Position numbers and translations under genes: made by a program. Of a stretch of DNA of 64,000 nucleotides, positions 8,258 through 17,250 are shown piece by piece (positions within the stretch are counted from its first letter, which is position 1; every line of letters begins with the position of its first letter). The stretch lies in assembly GCA_963753725.1 (NCBI GenBank), contig CAVWDI010000009.1, positions 124,001 through 188,000 of the forward strand, written 5' to 3'. Under the pieces are notes generated by a model. That model worked only from the letters and a program-made list of their open reading frames with translations. It did no database searches and was not told where the DNA came from. This DNA is from CAVWDI01 sp963753725 (lineage in GTDB: Bacteria; Chloroflexota; Anaerolineae; Anaerolineales; UBA4823).

Positions 8258-11094
8258 TGAGCGTTTTTGCGCAACGACTGACCAGATATTCCTCACGGCG
8301 ATGGTGGATAAGTATGCCGTTCGTCATCGCGCTGGTCGTATTAGGTTTCATCTTGTGGATGGGATTGAGAGTCGTGCTTTACCCGCATGATGGGATTGGA
8401 TATATACATCCCACAGGTCTCATAGGTGAAATTGATCCAATCGGTCCGAACGCTGATAAGGTTCAAGTTGATGACTTGATTTTGTCAATTGATTCCGTAC
8501 CGTGGAAAGAAGCCTCTTATTTTTACGTTGGTAAGCGGGGAGGTGATCAAGTAAATTTTCTGGTTGAACGAGGTGGAAAACAATTCCCAGTCTCAATCGC
8601 ACTAATTGACCCACCATTTTTAGAGGTACTCACCAGGCTGGTACCCATATTTGTTGCATTGATATTTTGGATAATTGGTGTTGGCGTTCAGACATTCAAA
8701 CCTTCAGACAGCGCCGCAGATGTTTTCTTTGCCTGGTGCCAGGTTAGCGCATTGACTCTGGCAGCAGGTGTCGGGTCATATCTAGGTCCAATTCTATCGG
8801 CTGTTTTATTTAATATTCTTCTTTGGGTGATCGGACCATTATCCGTACATTTACACCTGTTTTTCCCTCAGACAGCGCCGCGAAAATGGCATTTTAGTCT
8901 GCTTACAATTCTATATTTGATCGCCGCAGCAGGCAGTCTTCCGTATCTCATCTGGGGGTATTTAGCGACCAGGACTTTCGATTGGTATTCTTTATACCTC
9001 ACTTCAGCTCGTTTATTCTTGGCGATTAACTTAATAATTGTTGTATTACTGCTGTTTTATAACTACCGGCATCCTACCTATCCAGGCGCGAGGGGGAAAA
9101 TTCGTATTGTTGCATTGGGTGGTGGTTTAACTGCCATACCCATCGTAACCCTCACAATACTTCCGGATGCGCTGTTCCACCAACCCATCATAATTTACCC
9201 GCTGACCTTTATGCTGCTGGGTTTGCTGCCTATTACTTATGGATATGCTATATTCCGCCTCAACCTGATTGAAATCGAAGCGCATGTCAATCGCGGCGCG
9301 ACATTTATCCTGGTATATTCGATATTAGGTGGGTTTTACCTGATCCTTTACGCAGCAATAGATTACTTTATTCCCAGCAATGTCGCTTTTATACCTTTAG
9401 TAAACACAATTTTGGTTCTTATTCTTGCAAGTGCATTTATTCCTTTGCGCGGACGGGTCCAAAAGGTTGTAGATTCGATCTTCTATGGCGGTTGGTATGA
9501 CTATCGATATGCCGTCACCGAAATGACTAGTAATCTGGAACAGATCACTGATCTAAATTCCCTGGCAAAAACGGTTAGCAGCCGGTTGGTGGAAACATTC
9601 AGATTAGAAGAGACATGTGTGTTCTTGCGTGATTTGGATGGCGATTTTTCGGTGATCGAGCTGTCATCACGAGGCGACCTGGATGAGATCGCGGAGATAA
9701 CCTATCCAATTCTGCCGCGCACAAGTCTGACATATCTATTAAAAATTGGCGCCATTGAAAGGAACACGTTGCGCCGGGCATTATCCGAAGTGACAGTAAC
9801 TACCGAAGAGCTTCAATTGTTAAACAGCGAACAAATCCATTTGTGGGTACCAGTGGTCGGTCATGAACAAATACTGGGATTATTGGCGCTGGGACCAAAA
9901 TTAGGTGGGGATATTTTTAGTGGGGAAGATATGGATATCTTACGCATCCTTGCCAGGCAAATGAGCCCTGTAATTGAAAACATTCATCTGGTGACTCAAT
10001 TGCGGCATTACGCGGCAGAATTGGAGGAAAGGGTTCAGGCTCGCACGGTTGAACTCCACAACGCAAAGGAAAGAGTGGAGGCGATCCTTTCCAGTGTAGG
10101 TGAAGGTGTTTTTGTCACAAACCTGGAAGGCAACATTATCGCTGTGAACCAGGCTTTTGAAAATCAAACCGGGTATTCCTCGGAGGATTTGATCGACCGA
10201 AAACATCGCCAGCTGCTTGAAAAAAACAACGATCCACAAATTATCGAAAATATGCAGGCATCATTGTCTAGTGGTGAAATTTGGAGTGGAGAGTTATTAA
10301 ATCAGCGCAAGAATTCGGGTGTTTATAATATCCAGCTGACGATGGCGCCTGTTAGAGATCAGGATGGCAAGATTGTGAGTTATGTGGGAAGTCAGCGTGA
10401 TATTACCCGGCAGAAAGAATTAGACCACCTGAAGGATATGTTTGTTTCAGATGTCTCTCATGAACTCAGGACACCCACTACAAATATACATCTATATCTG
10501 GAATTGCTGCAGGATGCGCCGCCTGCAAAACGATCCAAGTATTTATCCGTGATTAAAGAACAAAGTCATTTGTTGTCTAAGCTGGTTGAAGATATCCTTG
10601 ATTTATCCCGTTTGGCGATGGCTAAGGCAAAAAAGATTGAGTTTGAGAATCTGGATATGAATTTATTGATCGAACAAGTGGTTACTGCTCACAAGCCTCT
10701 AGCGGATGAAACCGGATTAGATTTAGTTTTTGAGCCATGTCCCGATTTACCACCAGTCCGCGGCGATCAAAACCAGATGTCACGCGTGATTACGAACCTG
10801 GTATCAAATGCAGTACGTTATACCGACCAGGGCAATGTTAACGTTGAAACGTATAAAACTGATGGTACGGTTTGTATGGTTGTAAGCGACACGGGGATAG
10901 GGATCGGAGCGGATGATCTACCGCATATATTTGAACGGTTTTACCGCGGTCAAAGTGTGCGCCAATCAAAGGTACACGGCACCGGCTTGGGCCTGGCGAT
11001 TGTTAAAGAGATCGTCGAACTCCACGATGGAAGGCTAGAAGTGGACAGTGACGTTGGAAAAGGATCTGCCTTCAAAGTAATACTGCCATCCTAG
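8257..11094 (+). CDS. polytopic sensor histidine kinase with PDZ-like loop, GAF and PAS domains (ComP-like)
   Basis: This is a 945-residue membrane kinase. One transmembrane helix (about 18-42) is followed by a PDZ-like extracytoplasmic domain (about 48-116, with VDDLILSIDSVPW). About nine more helices reach residue 395, then a GAF-like domain (about 423-585), a coiled segment and a PAS domain (about 605-720). The HisKA box is SHELRTP with phospho-acceptor His735. The ATPase domain shows NLVSNAVRYT, DTGIGIG, FERFYRG and GTGLGLAIV. Bacillus ComP likewise pairs a PDZ-like first loop and a multi-helix sensor with a kinase core, but its core is of the NarL-partner type, whereas this one is classical HisKA. 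No response-regulator gene is adjacent. It starts 129 bases after the ComQ-like gene. Its role as receptor for the modified peptides is inferred from gene order. Confidence 0.85.
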   Translation: MSVFAQRLTRYSSRRWWISMPFVIALVVLGFILWMGLRVVLYPHDGIGYIHPTGLIGEIDPIGPNADKVQVDDLILSIDSVPWKEASYFYVGKRGGDQVNFLVERGGKQFPVSIALIDPPFLEVLTRLVPIFVALIFWIIGVGVQTFKPSDSAADVFFAWCQVSALTLAAGVGSYLGPILSAVLFNILLWVIGPLSVHLHLFFPQTAPRKWHFSLLTILYLIAAAGSLPYLIWGYLATRTFDWYSLYLTSARLFLAINLIIVVLLLFYNYRHPTYPGARGKIRIVALGGGLTAIPIVTLTILPDALFHQPIIIYPLTFMLLGLLPITYGYAIFRLNLIEIEAHVNRGATFILVYSILGGFYLILYAAIDYFIPSNVAFIPLVNTILVLILASAFIPLRGRVQKVVDSIFYGGWYDYRYAVTEMTSNLEQITDLNSLAKTVSSRLVETFRLEETCVFLRDLDGDFSVIELSSRGDLDEIAEITYPILPRTSLTYLLKIGAIERNTLRRALSEVTVTTEELQLLNSEQIHLWVPVVGHEQILGLLALGPKLGGDIFSGEDMDILRILARQMSPVIENIHLVTQLRHYAAELEERVQARTVELHNAKERVEAILSSVGEGVFVTNLEGNIIAVNQAFENQTGYSSEDLIDRKHRQLLEKNNDPQIIENMQASLSSGEIWSGELLNQRKNSGVYNIQLTMAPVRDQDGKIVSYVGSQRDITRQKELDHLKDMFVSDVSHELRTPTTNIHLYLELLQDAPPAKRSKYLSVIKEQSHLLSKLVEDILDLSRLAMAKAKKIEFENLDMNLLIEQVVTAHKPLADETGLDLVFEPCPDLPPVRGDQNQMSRVITNLVSNAVRYTDQGNVNVETYKTDGTVCMVVSDTGIGIGADDLPHIFERFYRGQSVRQSKVHGTGLGLAIVKEIVELHDGRLEVDSDVGKGSAFKVILPS

Positions 11095-11127
11095 TTAAAA
11101 ATCGAAAAACAGTCACCTGGTACTGGA

Positions 11128-12087
11128 TTAATTTGCGCTGGCTTTATCCAGTGTATTTTTTTGTTCTTTTGATAATCGTATGCCGGCAGCGCCTAGATTA
11201 TCCTGCAGTTGTTCAAGGGTGCGCGGTCCAATGATAGGGCTTGTTATCAGTGCATCTGATAAAAGCCACGCTAATGCGATTTGCGAAATCGACTTGCCCC
11301 CGAATTCATCAGCTATTGATCCAATTTGATCCAGAAGGATCCAGTTTCGTTCACTGAAATATTTACTGGCGCTCTTACTCCTTTGGCTTTCTGGAGTTTT
11401 GTCCCGGCGGTATTTTCCGGTCAGGAAACCCCCCGCTAGTGGGCTGTATGGGATTACTCCTATAGAATAATTGCTGCACACATCAGCAAGCTCTCCTTCA
11501 AATTCTGCTCTGTGCACCAGGCTGTAATGAGGTTGAAGGGCTTCGAATCTGTGCAGGCGCTTATTTTCGGCAGACATAATACTCTCTGTCAGGCGCCAGG
11601 CTGGATAATTAGAACAGCCAATATAGCGCACTTTTCCTGCCTTGATTAAATCATCCATCGCAGCCAGAGTCTCATCAATGGGGGTGTTCTCATCATACCA
11701 ATGCGTTTGGTAAAGGTCGATATAATCGGTCCCTAACCTCTTAAGAGAACCCTCGACTGCGTTCAGAATGTGGACTCTTGATAAGCCCTCATCGTTTGGA
11801 CCAACCCCCATACGGCCGCGCACCTTGGTGGCGATAATAACGCGATCGCGCCCAATGCCCGATCCCTTCATCCAATTGCCGATAATCTTTTCCGCTATAC
11901 CTCCAGGATTGCCATCAACCCATGTTGAGTATATGTCTGCGGTATCGATAAAGTTAACGCCTGCTTCTAATGCGGCGTCAAGAATTTTGAAAGAAAGCGC
12001 TTCGTCAGCTGTCCATCCAAACTGCATCGTACCCAGGCAAAGTTCAGATACCTTGAGACCAGTTCTACCCAGATTTCGAAATTCCAT
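11128..12087 (-). CDS. aldo/keto reductase
   Basis: This 319-residue NADPH-dependent oxidoreductase belongs to the aldo/keto reductase superfamily. MEFRNLGRTGLKVSELCLGT is the standard N-terminus. DTADIYSTW supplies the catalytic Asp and Tyr, IIATKVRG the Lys, and DLYQTHWYD the His of the tetrad. GVIPYSPLAGGFLTGKY and the C-terminal SPIIGPRTLEQL are typical of the YajO/Tas-like group. ATG 12087 lies behind a textbook AGGAGGT and is preferred over the upstream start at 12168. The gene follows the LysE exporter gene with almost no gap. The carbonyl substrate is unknown. Confidence 0.9.
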   Translation of the reverse strand: MEFRNLGRTGLKVSELCLGTMQFGWTADEALSFKILDAALEAGVNFIDTADIYSTWVDGNPGGIAEKIIGNWMKGSGIGRDRVIIATKVRGRMGVGPNDEGLSRVHILNAVEGSLKRLGTDYIDLYQTHWYDENTPIDETLAAMDDLIKAGKVRYIGCSNYPAWRLTESIMSAENKRLHRFEALQPHYSLVHRAEFEGELADVCSNYSIGVIPYSPLAGGFLTGKYRRDKTPESQRSKSASKYFSERNWILLDQIGSIADEFGGKSISQIALAWLLSDALITSPIIGPRTLEQLQDNLGAAGIRLSKEQKNTLDKASAN

Positions 12088-12095
12088 TTTACCTC

Positions 12096-12782
12096 CTACC
12101 CAATTAATCGAGTTGTACCCTGGAATATCAGGATACCACCGAAAGCGACAAGAATAAAAATGCTGCATAATGTTAATATGCGTACAACCCTCGGACCTAA
12201 CCGGCGGGCGAAATTAAAGATCAGAACGATTAACAGCAAACCCCCAGTCAGCATCACGTAGAACCCAATCAGGAAGGAAATCCCAGATAGGGTAGATTCA
12301 TTCAGCGCGGAAAGTAACAGCGGTCCGCTGATCAATCCCCAGAACATATATAGCCCTGGGCTCATTACATTCATTACGATACCCTTCCCGAGGATGGCGA
12401 GGGTGCTTTGATTCTGAGACACCGGTATATCGTTTTCGCTTGTGGCGGAAACCGCCACAATTTGATTTGTGTCTTGAAATTGCCCCTGATTCGATACATT
12501 TATCCAACTGCGGAACAATCCATAAGCGATATACAGCGCAAATAAACCGCCTATAATACCGATCAGATTCATAACGGTGGCAGGCAGCTGATCTAGAATG
12601 AATACGATCAAAAATACAAGCAGCGGATCACTAACCAAAGGTGCAAAGGCCACCGGAGCGCCGTGCTTCCATCCCCCAAACAGTGTTTGACTTATTAAAA
12701 ATGTTTGCAGCGGTCCGGGTGTTGCTGCTGCGCTTATACCCAAGGCAGCCCCTTGAACAAGGAAAACAAAAAAAGAATCCAT
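12096..12782 (-). CDS. LysE/RhtB-family exporter
   Basis: This 228-residue inner-membrane protein has about six hydrophobic segments and the family's N-terminal AAATPGPLQTFLISQ, where the Pro-Gly-Pro is the conserved LysE/RhtB hallmark. Members export amino acids or similar small metabolites. A hydrophilic loop (about 82-115) separates the halves. Its stop codon abuts the Shine-Dalgarno of the aldo/keto reductase gene, so the two are probably one transcript. The exported compound is unknown. Confidence 0.8.
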   Translation of the reverse strand: MDSFFVFLVQGAALGISAAATPGPLQTFLISQTLFGGWKHGAPVAFAPLVSDPLLVFLIVFILDQLPATVMNLIGIIGGLFALYIAYGLFRSWINVSNQGQFQDTNQIVAVSATSENDIPVSQNQSTLAILGKGIVMNVMSPGLYMFWGLISGPLLLSALNESTLSGISFLIGFYVMLTGGLLLIVLIFNFARRLGPRVVRILTLCSIFILVAFGGILIFQGTTRLIG

Positions 12783-12849
12783 TAAAAAAAAGACCCTATT
12801 AGCTAAACAAGAACTCTATCCATAAAAGTAAATCCATATTTCTGGTGAT

Positions 12850-14004
12850 TTATAAAGATTCTACCTGGGTTTCTGGTTGGTAATGGTCACGTTCGGAAAG
12901 ATCACCCAGGGCAGGTTTCGCCCGGTACCATAACCACGTGGTCTGGATGGCAGTGCTGATGGTCATCACACCCAACCCGATATATAATCCGGGCGTTTGA
13001 CCCCATACAGCGCCTATTCCAAGCAGCACTGCGCTGGAAATCAAATAAAGAAAAACGGCTTCTGTTATGCCTCTTGTACGGCGGCTGTGGACGATGGCGC
13101 CCTGGTACCAGCTTTGCCAGACGCTTAAGGCGGGCACCAGCAGGGCTAACCATAATCCACTGCGCGCCATCAAGCTCAAGGCTGGGGTTAAGGCTGAGAT
13201 AGTTTCAAACCAAACCGTAGATAGGGGCGAGATGGTGATGAGAAGCAGTAAGCTGGAGAGGATGATTGACAATATTACGGCGAATTTTCTCAAATTGAAA
13301 CTGGATCTGGGTTCATCCAGCAGGGCGACAACAACTTCGTTGTAAGCCACGCCTGGGCTGCGGAACATAAAGATCAATCCTCCGATAACAGGCCACACTG
13401 CCAGCGAATCCAGAGCAAGCGGCATACGGCTCAATGCTGCGCTCCCGATTGGATTTGCCAACAACAGCAGCAGGGATGTCATAGCGAGCGGGATATAAAA
13501 ATTTAAAAATGTTTTCAGATCTAACGCTGGGTGTATGATTGGCGCACGTTTCAAAGGACCTTTTACAACCGGCCTGACAGCTATACCGGAATATATGGCT
13601 TCAAAAAAGACTCCAGCAATCACGGCGCTTGTACCTACCACAATACCTGGGATTCCGCCGATCAAATACCCTGCTAAAAGCACAAGGCCGTCCGCAGTAA
13701 GTCTTATCGCAGTGCCAATGCCCACTGCTTGAGAATGTCCAAAGCGGATCAAAACTCCCTGATTAAACCTGCGGTAAGCGATAGACCAGGTCCAGGGGAG
13801 CATAATCATCAAGCCGATACGGGCAGGTTCAACGATAATTTCCGGAACGCCAATAATCCCCTCCACGATGAAATAATATATGGGCGTGAATGCGATCAGA
13901 AAATGCAGGACAGTCAAACTGGCTGCTGAAACGATCATAAACCGTCTGATCTTTAAATAGGACGGCCAATCTTTACACAGCGCCGTGGAAGCCGCCAACA
14001 GCAT
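12850..14004 (-). CDS. MATE/ANKH-like multi-spanning membrane protein, main part of a frame-broken gene
   Basis: These 384 residues contain about ten transmembrane helices and resemble MATE-type or ANKH-like flippases/exporters. The real gene begins further upstream. An ATG at 14215 encodes MSTTININ...WWPLAASWLLMGVELPAVSATMARLAYPK in another frame, and the present frame continues as FNLAAYGGVVFPISLIIEAPIIMLL before the listed start. One extra A in the A5 run at 14071-14075 (minus strand) explains the break. The intact protein would have about 450 residues. Transport substrate unknown. It sits upstream of lysE on the same strand. Confidence 0.6.
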   Translation of the reverse strand: MLLAASTALCKDWPSYLKIRRFMIVSAASLTVLHFLIAFTPIYYFIVEGIIGVPEIIVEPARIGLMIMLPWTWSIAYRRFNQGVLIRFGHSQAVGIGTAIRLTADGLVLLAGYLIGGIPGIVVGTSAVIAGVFFEAIYSGIAVRPVVKGPLKRAPIIHPALDLKTFLNFYIPLAMTSLLLLLANPIGSAALSRMPLALDSLAVWPVIGGLIFMFRSPGVAYNEVVVALLDEPRSSFNLRKFAVILSIILSSLLLLITISPLSTVWFETISALTPALSLMARSGLWLALLVPALSVWQSWYQGAIVHSRRTRGITEAVFLYLISSAVLLGIGAVWGQTPGLYIGLGVMTISTAIQTTWLWYRAKPALGDLSERDHYQPETQVESL

Positions 14005-14065
14005 GATAATGGGGGCTTCGATGATTAATGATATCGGAAAAACAACCCCACCATAAGCTGCCAGG

Positions 14066-14215
14066 TTAAATTTTTGGATACGCTAAGCGGGCCATGGTAG
14101 CGCTTACCGCGGGCAGTTCCACTCCCATCAGCAGCCAACTTGCCGCCAGCGGCCACCAGGTTTTGAATATTCGCCTTAAAGATAATTGGCTGTTAATGTT
14201 AATTGTTGTACTCAT
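14066..14215 (-). pseudogene. N-terminal fragment of the MATE/ANKH-like gene, split by frameshift
   Basis: ATG 14215 to TAA 14066 encodes 49 residues, including the first transmembrane helix (WWPLAASWLLMGVELPAV). It ends abruptly after LAYPKI. Removing one A from the homopolymer at 14071-14075 joins it to the 12850-14004 frame. Either a genuine mutation or a sequence error would produce this. Confidence 0.6.
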
Positions 14216-14397
14216 CGAATTTGATATTTTTTACAGGCGTAGGTGATAACGATCTATTTTTAATTCGCTGCAGATACGATTCGCCAATTAGACCCCTTAG
14301 GGGGCAGAATGTCAAGCGCTGGAGGAATATAAAATATTTGTACATTATCTAATAGCAGAGTGGAATTTTCATCATCTATTTTGGGCAATTTTTAAAC

Positions 14398-14426
14398 TTG
14401 ACAAACGGGTTTAAATTTGCTATTCT
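14398..14426 (+). promoter_or_regulatory. sigma70-type promoter of the beta-oxidation operon
   Basis: A perfect TTGACA (14398-14403) is followed after 17 bases by TATTCT (14421-14426). It lies 32 bases before the TetR-family start codon and directly upstream of a palindromic operator. Confidence 0.75.
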
Positions 14427-14430
14427 ATAT

Positions 14431-14448
14431 CTACCGACCGTTCGGTAG
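14431..14448 (+). promoter_or_regulatory. palindromic TetR/FadR-type operator
   Basis: CTACCGACCGTTCGGTAG is an 18-bp inverted repeat with only the innermost pair off. It resembles the ACCGACCGGTCGGT-like operators of FadR-type TetR regulators of fatty-acid degradation. It lies just after the -10 box, across the likely transcription start, so binding should block the operon including the regulator itself. Confidence 0.7.
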
Positions 14449-14457
14449 GGAGAGGAA

Positions 14458-15024
14458 ATGACCCGTGATGAAATATTAGAAGCCGCTGTCCAAAATTTCA
14501 GTCAGAAAGGTTTTCACGCGACTTCAATGCAGGATATAGCGCAATCCGTCAACTTAAAAAAAGCCAGTTTATACCACCATGTTTCCAGTAAGCAGGAAAT
14601 CCTGGTCGACCTCCTGGATCAGGCGTTGGATATCCTTATTCAGCAGATGCAGGAAGTAATTGATCTCCCGCTGCCGCCGGAGGAGAAATTACGCTTGGCG
14701 ATTAATAAATATTTGACCACGTTGATTGATAATCGCGGCAGGGCTTCTGTCTTGCTAATGGAACACCGCTCACTGGAACCCAAATACCAGTCCCGCCACA
14801 TCCCGCGGAGAGATAAATTCGAAGGCTTATGGCGGGATTTAATTATTGAAGGTGCTTCTCAAGGGACATTTAATTGCCAGGATCCTGCGCTGGTAACGCG
14901 TGCATTATTGGGAATGACAAATTGGACGATCACCTGGTACAAACCAGGTGGATCACTTTCCGCGGATCAGATCTCTGATGAAATTGCTGACCTCCTTCTG
15001 AGTGGATTACTCCGCCGTTCGTAA
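14458..15024 (+). CDS. TetR-family transcriptional regulator, FadR-like
   Basis: The 188-residue protein has an N-terminal TetR helix-turn-helix (about 1-55: ILEAAVQNFSQKGFHATSMQ and LKKASLYHHVSSKQEIL) and a helical ligand domain. The ATG follows AGAGG. It is the first gene of a beta-oxidation operon and is preceded by a strong promoter with a TetR-type operator, so autorepression relieved by long-chain acyl-CoA is likely by analogy with Bacillus and Thermus FadR. The ligand is inferred from the neighbours only. Confidence 0.85.
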   Translation: MTRDEILEAAVQNFSQKGFHATSMQDIAQSVNLKKASLYHHVSSKQEILVDLLDQALDILIQQMQEVIDLPLPPEEKLRLAINKYLTTLIDNRGRASVLLMEHRSLEPKYQSRHIPRRDKFEGLWRDLIIEGASQGTFNCQDPALVTRALLGMTNWTITWYKPGGSLSADQISDEIADLLLSGLLRRS

Positions 15025-15050
15025 TGACAACTAGACTAAAACCTTAATCT

Positions 15051-16088
15051 ATGCATTTGAAAAAATTTGAAACCCAAAATGGCGACCGGATATTGCAGAT
15101 ACCCCTGCAACTGTTTCCGGGTTTGGATGGATATGTATATCTGGTATTGGCCAAAGAGGGAGATGTTGAATACCGGGTTCTAATCGATTCAGGCTCCGGT
15201 TTTGGGGGATGTAATGAACAATTAGAGGCGGGCCTCCAATCTGCTTCTGAGCAGATAGGCGAATCGCTTCACCTGCCAGACTTATCGCACATCCTGATTA
15301 CTCACGGTCATATTGACCATTTCGGCGGTTTGTCCTATATACGACCGCACACCAGCGCCAAAATCGCCATTCATGAACTGGATTTACGCAATGTTACCAA
15401 TTACGAAGAACGTCTAACAGTGGTCTCACACCGATTGGATTTATTCCTGGTGGAAGCCGGGGTAAATGATGAGCAGAGAGCATATCTGATCGATATGTAC
15501 AAGGTAACCAAAAGTCTGCACCAGTCCGTACCTGTCGATCTGACATATGAAGCGCAGAATATGCACATCGGTCCTTTCAAAATGCTGCATGTCCCAGGTC
15601 ATTGCGCCGGCCATGTCGTGATCCGTCTGCACGATATCCTTTTCAGCGGTGACCATGTCTTATCACATATCAGCCCTCACCAATCGCCAGAACATCTCAC
15701 GCTTTCGACCGGGCTTGAGCATTATTTAAACTCTCTGGAAAAATTGTTTCCGTGGACAAATGGAATCAGTCTGTCTTTGGGAGGTCATGGAGAGCCAATA
15801 ACCGATCTAAAGAAGAGAGTTGAGCAGATTAAAAATGTACATTCAGAACGGTTGCAAGAGGTATTAGATTATTTTATTGAACCTCACACAATCGCTGAAT
15901 TATCGTTCCATTTATTTGGTGAGATTGACGGGTATCACGCGCTGCTGGCATTGGAAGAGGCCGGAGCGCATGTTGAGTATTTATACCAACGCGGATTTTT
16001 AGGGATCAGCAACCTGGAAGAAATGAAAAAGTATAAGCGTTCTATCCCAATTACTTATTTTTGCATTCCATGTTTTAGCATGGACTGA
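15051..16088 (+). CDS. MBL-fold hydrolase with C-terminal winged-helix (LACTB2-like)
   Basis: This 345-residue metallo-beta-lactamase-superfamily protein has THGHIDHFGG (about residues 83-92) as the HxHxDH zinc motif, HVPGHCAGHV near 180 for the next ligand and FSGDHVLSH for the bridging Asp. The C-terminal 80 residues (TIAELSFHLFG, then GAHVEYLYQRGFL) look like the winged-helix found in LACTB2/BLACT proteins. It begins 26 bases after the regulator and ends 18 before the acyl-CoA dehydrogenase, so it belongs to the operon. A thioesterase or acyl-CoA-related hydrolase role is plausible but unproven. Confidence 0.8.
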   Translation: MHLKKFETQNGDRILQIPLQLFPGLDGYVYLVLAKEGDVEYRVLIDSGSGFGGCNEQLEAGLQSASEQIGESLHLPDLSHILITHGHIDHFGGLSYIRPHTSAKIAIHELDLRNVTNYEERLTVVSHRLDLFLVEAGVNDEQRAYLIDMYKVTKSLHQSVPVDLTYEAQNMHIGPFKMLHVPGHCAGHVVIRLHDILFSGDHVLSHISPHQSPEHLTLSTGLEHYLNSLEKLFPWTNGISLSLGGHGEPITDLKKRVEQIKNVHSERLQEVLDYFIEPHTIAELSFHLFGEIDGYHALLALEEAGAHVEYLYQRGFLGISNLEEMKKYKRSIPITYFCIPCFSMD

Positions 16089-16106
16089 TAAGAAAGGAGG
16101 TCGATA

Positions 16107-17201
16107 ATGTTTTCATTTGAACCGTCAGAAGAGCAGAAAATGCTCGTCGACGCTATCAACCGTTACGCTGAGAATGATCTGAGAAAATTGGCTCATGATG
16201 CCGACGAGGAGTGCGGTTTTCCAGAATCTGTAATCGGTAAGGGATGGGAGATCGGCTATCTGCAGGCATCCATACCAGAAATATATGGTGGTTTTGGAGA
16301 CCGATCAGCTGTAACCGGTGTTTTAGCAGCGGAAGAGATGGCCTGGGGAGACCTGGCAGGCGCCTTAAATGTCATGACGCCAGGATTGTTTGTACTGCCA
16401 ATATATATGGGTGGGACAGAAGCGCAAAAAGAAGGGTATTTGCCTGATGTCCTGGAAGGGGATTGGCGCCCGTTCACATCTGCGTTGATCGAACCCCATT
16501 TCGATTTTGACGCCAATGAGCTGAGAACAAAAGCTATTACAAGCGATGGGACTTATAAAATTACCGGAAATAAATCTTACGTGCCATATGCTGATGCCGC
16601 TGTGGCTATGCTTGTTTTCGCTGATTTCGAAGGTCAAACACAGGGATTTATCGTGCCAAAGGGGACTCAGGGAGTTGAGGTCGCTTCACGGATGAAGCTT
16701 TTAGGTATAAATGCTTTTCCCGTCTATGAAGTTAACTTTTCCGAAGTGAAGGTGCCCCTTGAGAACCGCATCGGTGGTCCTGATGGGTTTAATTTTTCGA
16801 CCGTACTGGATGCTTCGAGAGTGGCTCTGGCAGCCATGGCTGTTGGTTTGTCGCGTGCGGCTTTCGAATATTCGCGTGACTATGCAAAAGAACGTGAAGT
16901 TTTTGGCGTAAAGGTGGCTCAAAAACAAGCCATAGCATTTATGTTAGCCGAAATGGCGACAGAAATTGAGGCCATACGCTTATTGGTATGGGAGGCTGCC
17001 TGGATGCTGGATAAAGGCTCACCCGAAGCCAGCGTTCAAGCCTACCTGGCGCTAACCGGAGCAGTAGATATGTCAATGATGGTGACCGATAGAGCTGTGC
17101 AGATTCTCGGTGGGTACGGTTATATCCGGGAATATCCGGTGGAATTGTGGATGCGAAATGGCCGCGGGATCGCGATGTTGAATGGATTGGCAATTGTATA
17201 A
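16107..17201 (+). CDS. acyl-CoA dehydrogenase-like subunit lacking the usual catalytic Glu
   Basis: This 364-residue acyl-CoA dehydrogenase-fold flavoprotein has a helical N-domain, a beta middle domain and the C-terminal QILGGYGYIREYPVE segment. A strong AAAGGAGG precedes its ATG. The C-terminus ends RNGRGIAMLNGLAIV where active enzymes have the (I)YEGT segment with the catalytic Glu, so that base is missing at the canonical place. The next gene encodes a second dehydrogenase that keeps IYEGT. Such pairs in mycobacteria (ChsE/FadE types) form heterotetramers with one active-site subunit type, and I infer the same here. A different catalytic Glu position remains possible. Confidence 0.8.
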   Translation: MFSFEPSEEQKMLVDAINRYAENDLRKLAHDADEECGFPESVIGKGWEIGYLQASIPEIYGGFGDRSAVTGVLAAEEMAWGDLAGALNVMTPGLFVLPIYMGGTEAQKEGYLPDVLEGDWRPFTSALIEPHFDFDANELRTKAITSDGTYKITGNKSYVPYADAAVAMLVFADFEGQTQGFIVPKGTQGVEVASRMKLLGINAFPVYEVNFSEVKVPLENRIGGPDGFNFSTVLDASRVALAAMAVGLSRAAFEYSRDYAKEREVFGVKVAQKQAIAFMLAEMATEIEAIRLLVWEAAWMLDKGSPEASVQAYLALTGAVDMSMMVTDRAVQILGGYGYIREYPVELWMRNGRGIAMLNGLAIV

Positions 17202-17250
17202 CTATCCTTATATTCTGTTCATCAGTCTCTGACCGATAGGAGCGAGTGAA

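Noticed and set aside
12085..12168. N-terminal extension of the aldo/keto reductase
   Set aside because: It overlaps the lysE gene and lies upstream of a perfect AGGAGGT that sets the start at 12087.
16107..17201. Frameshift at the C-terminus of the first acyl-CoA dehydrogenase
   Set aside because: The other frames after position 17150 do not encode an IYEGT-like sequence, and the existing end reads as a coherent alternative C-terminus.
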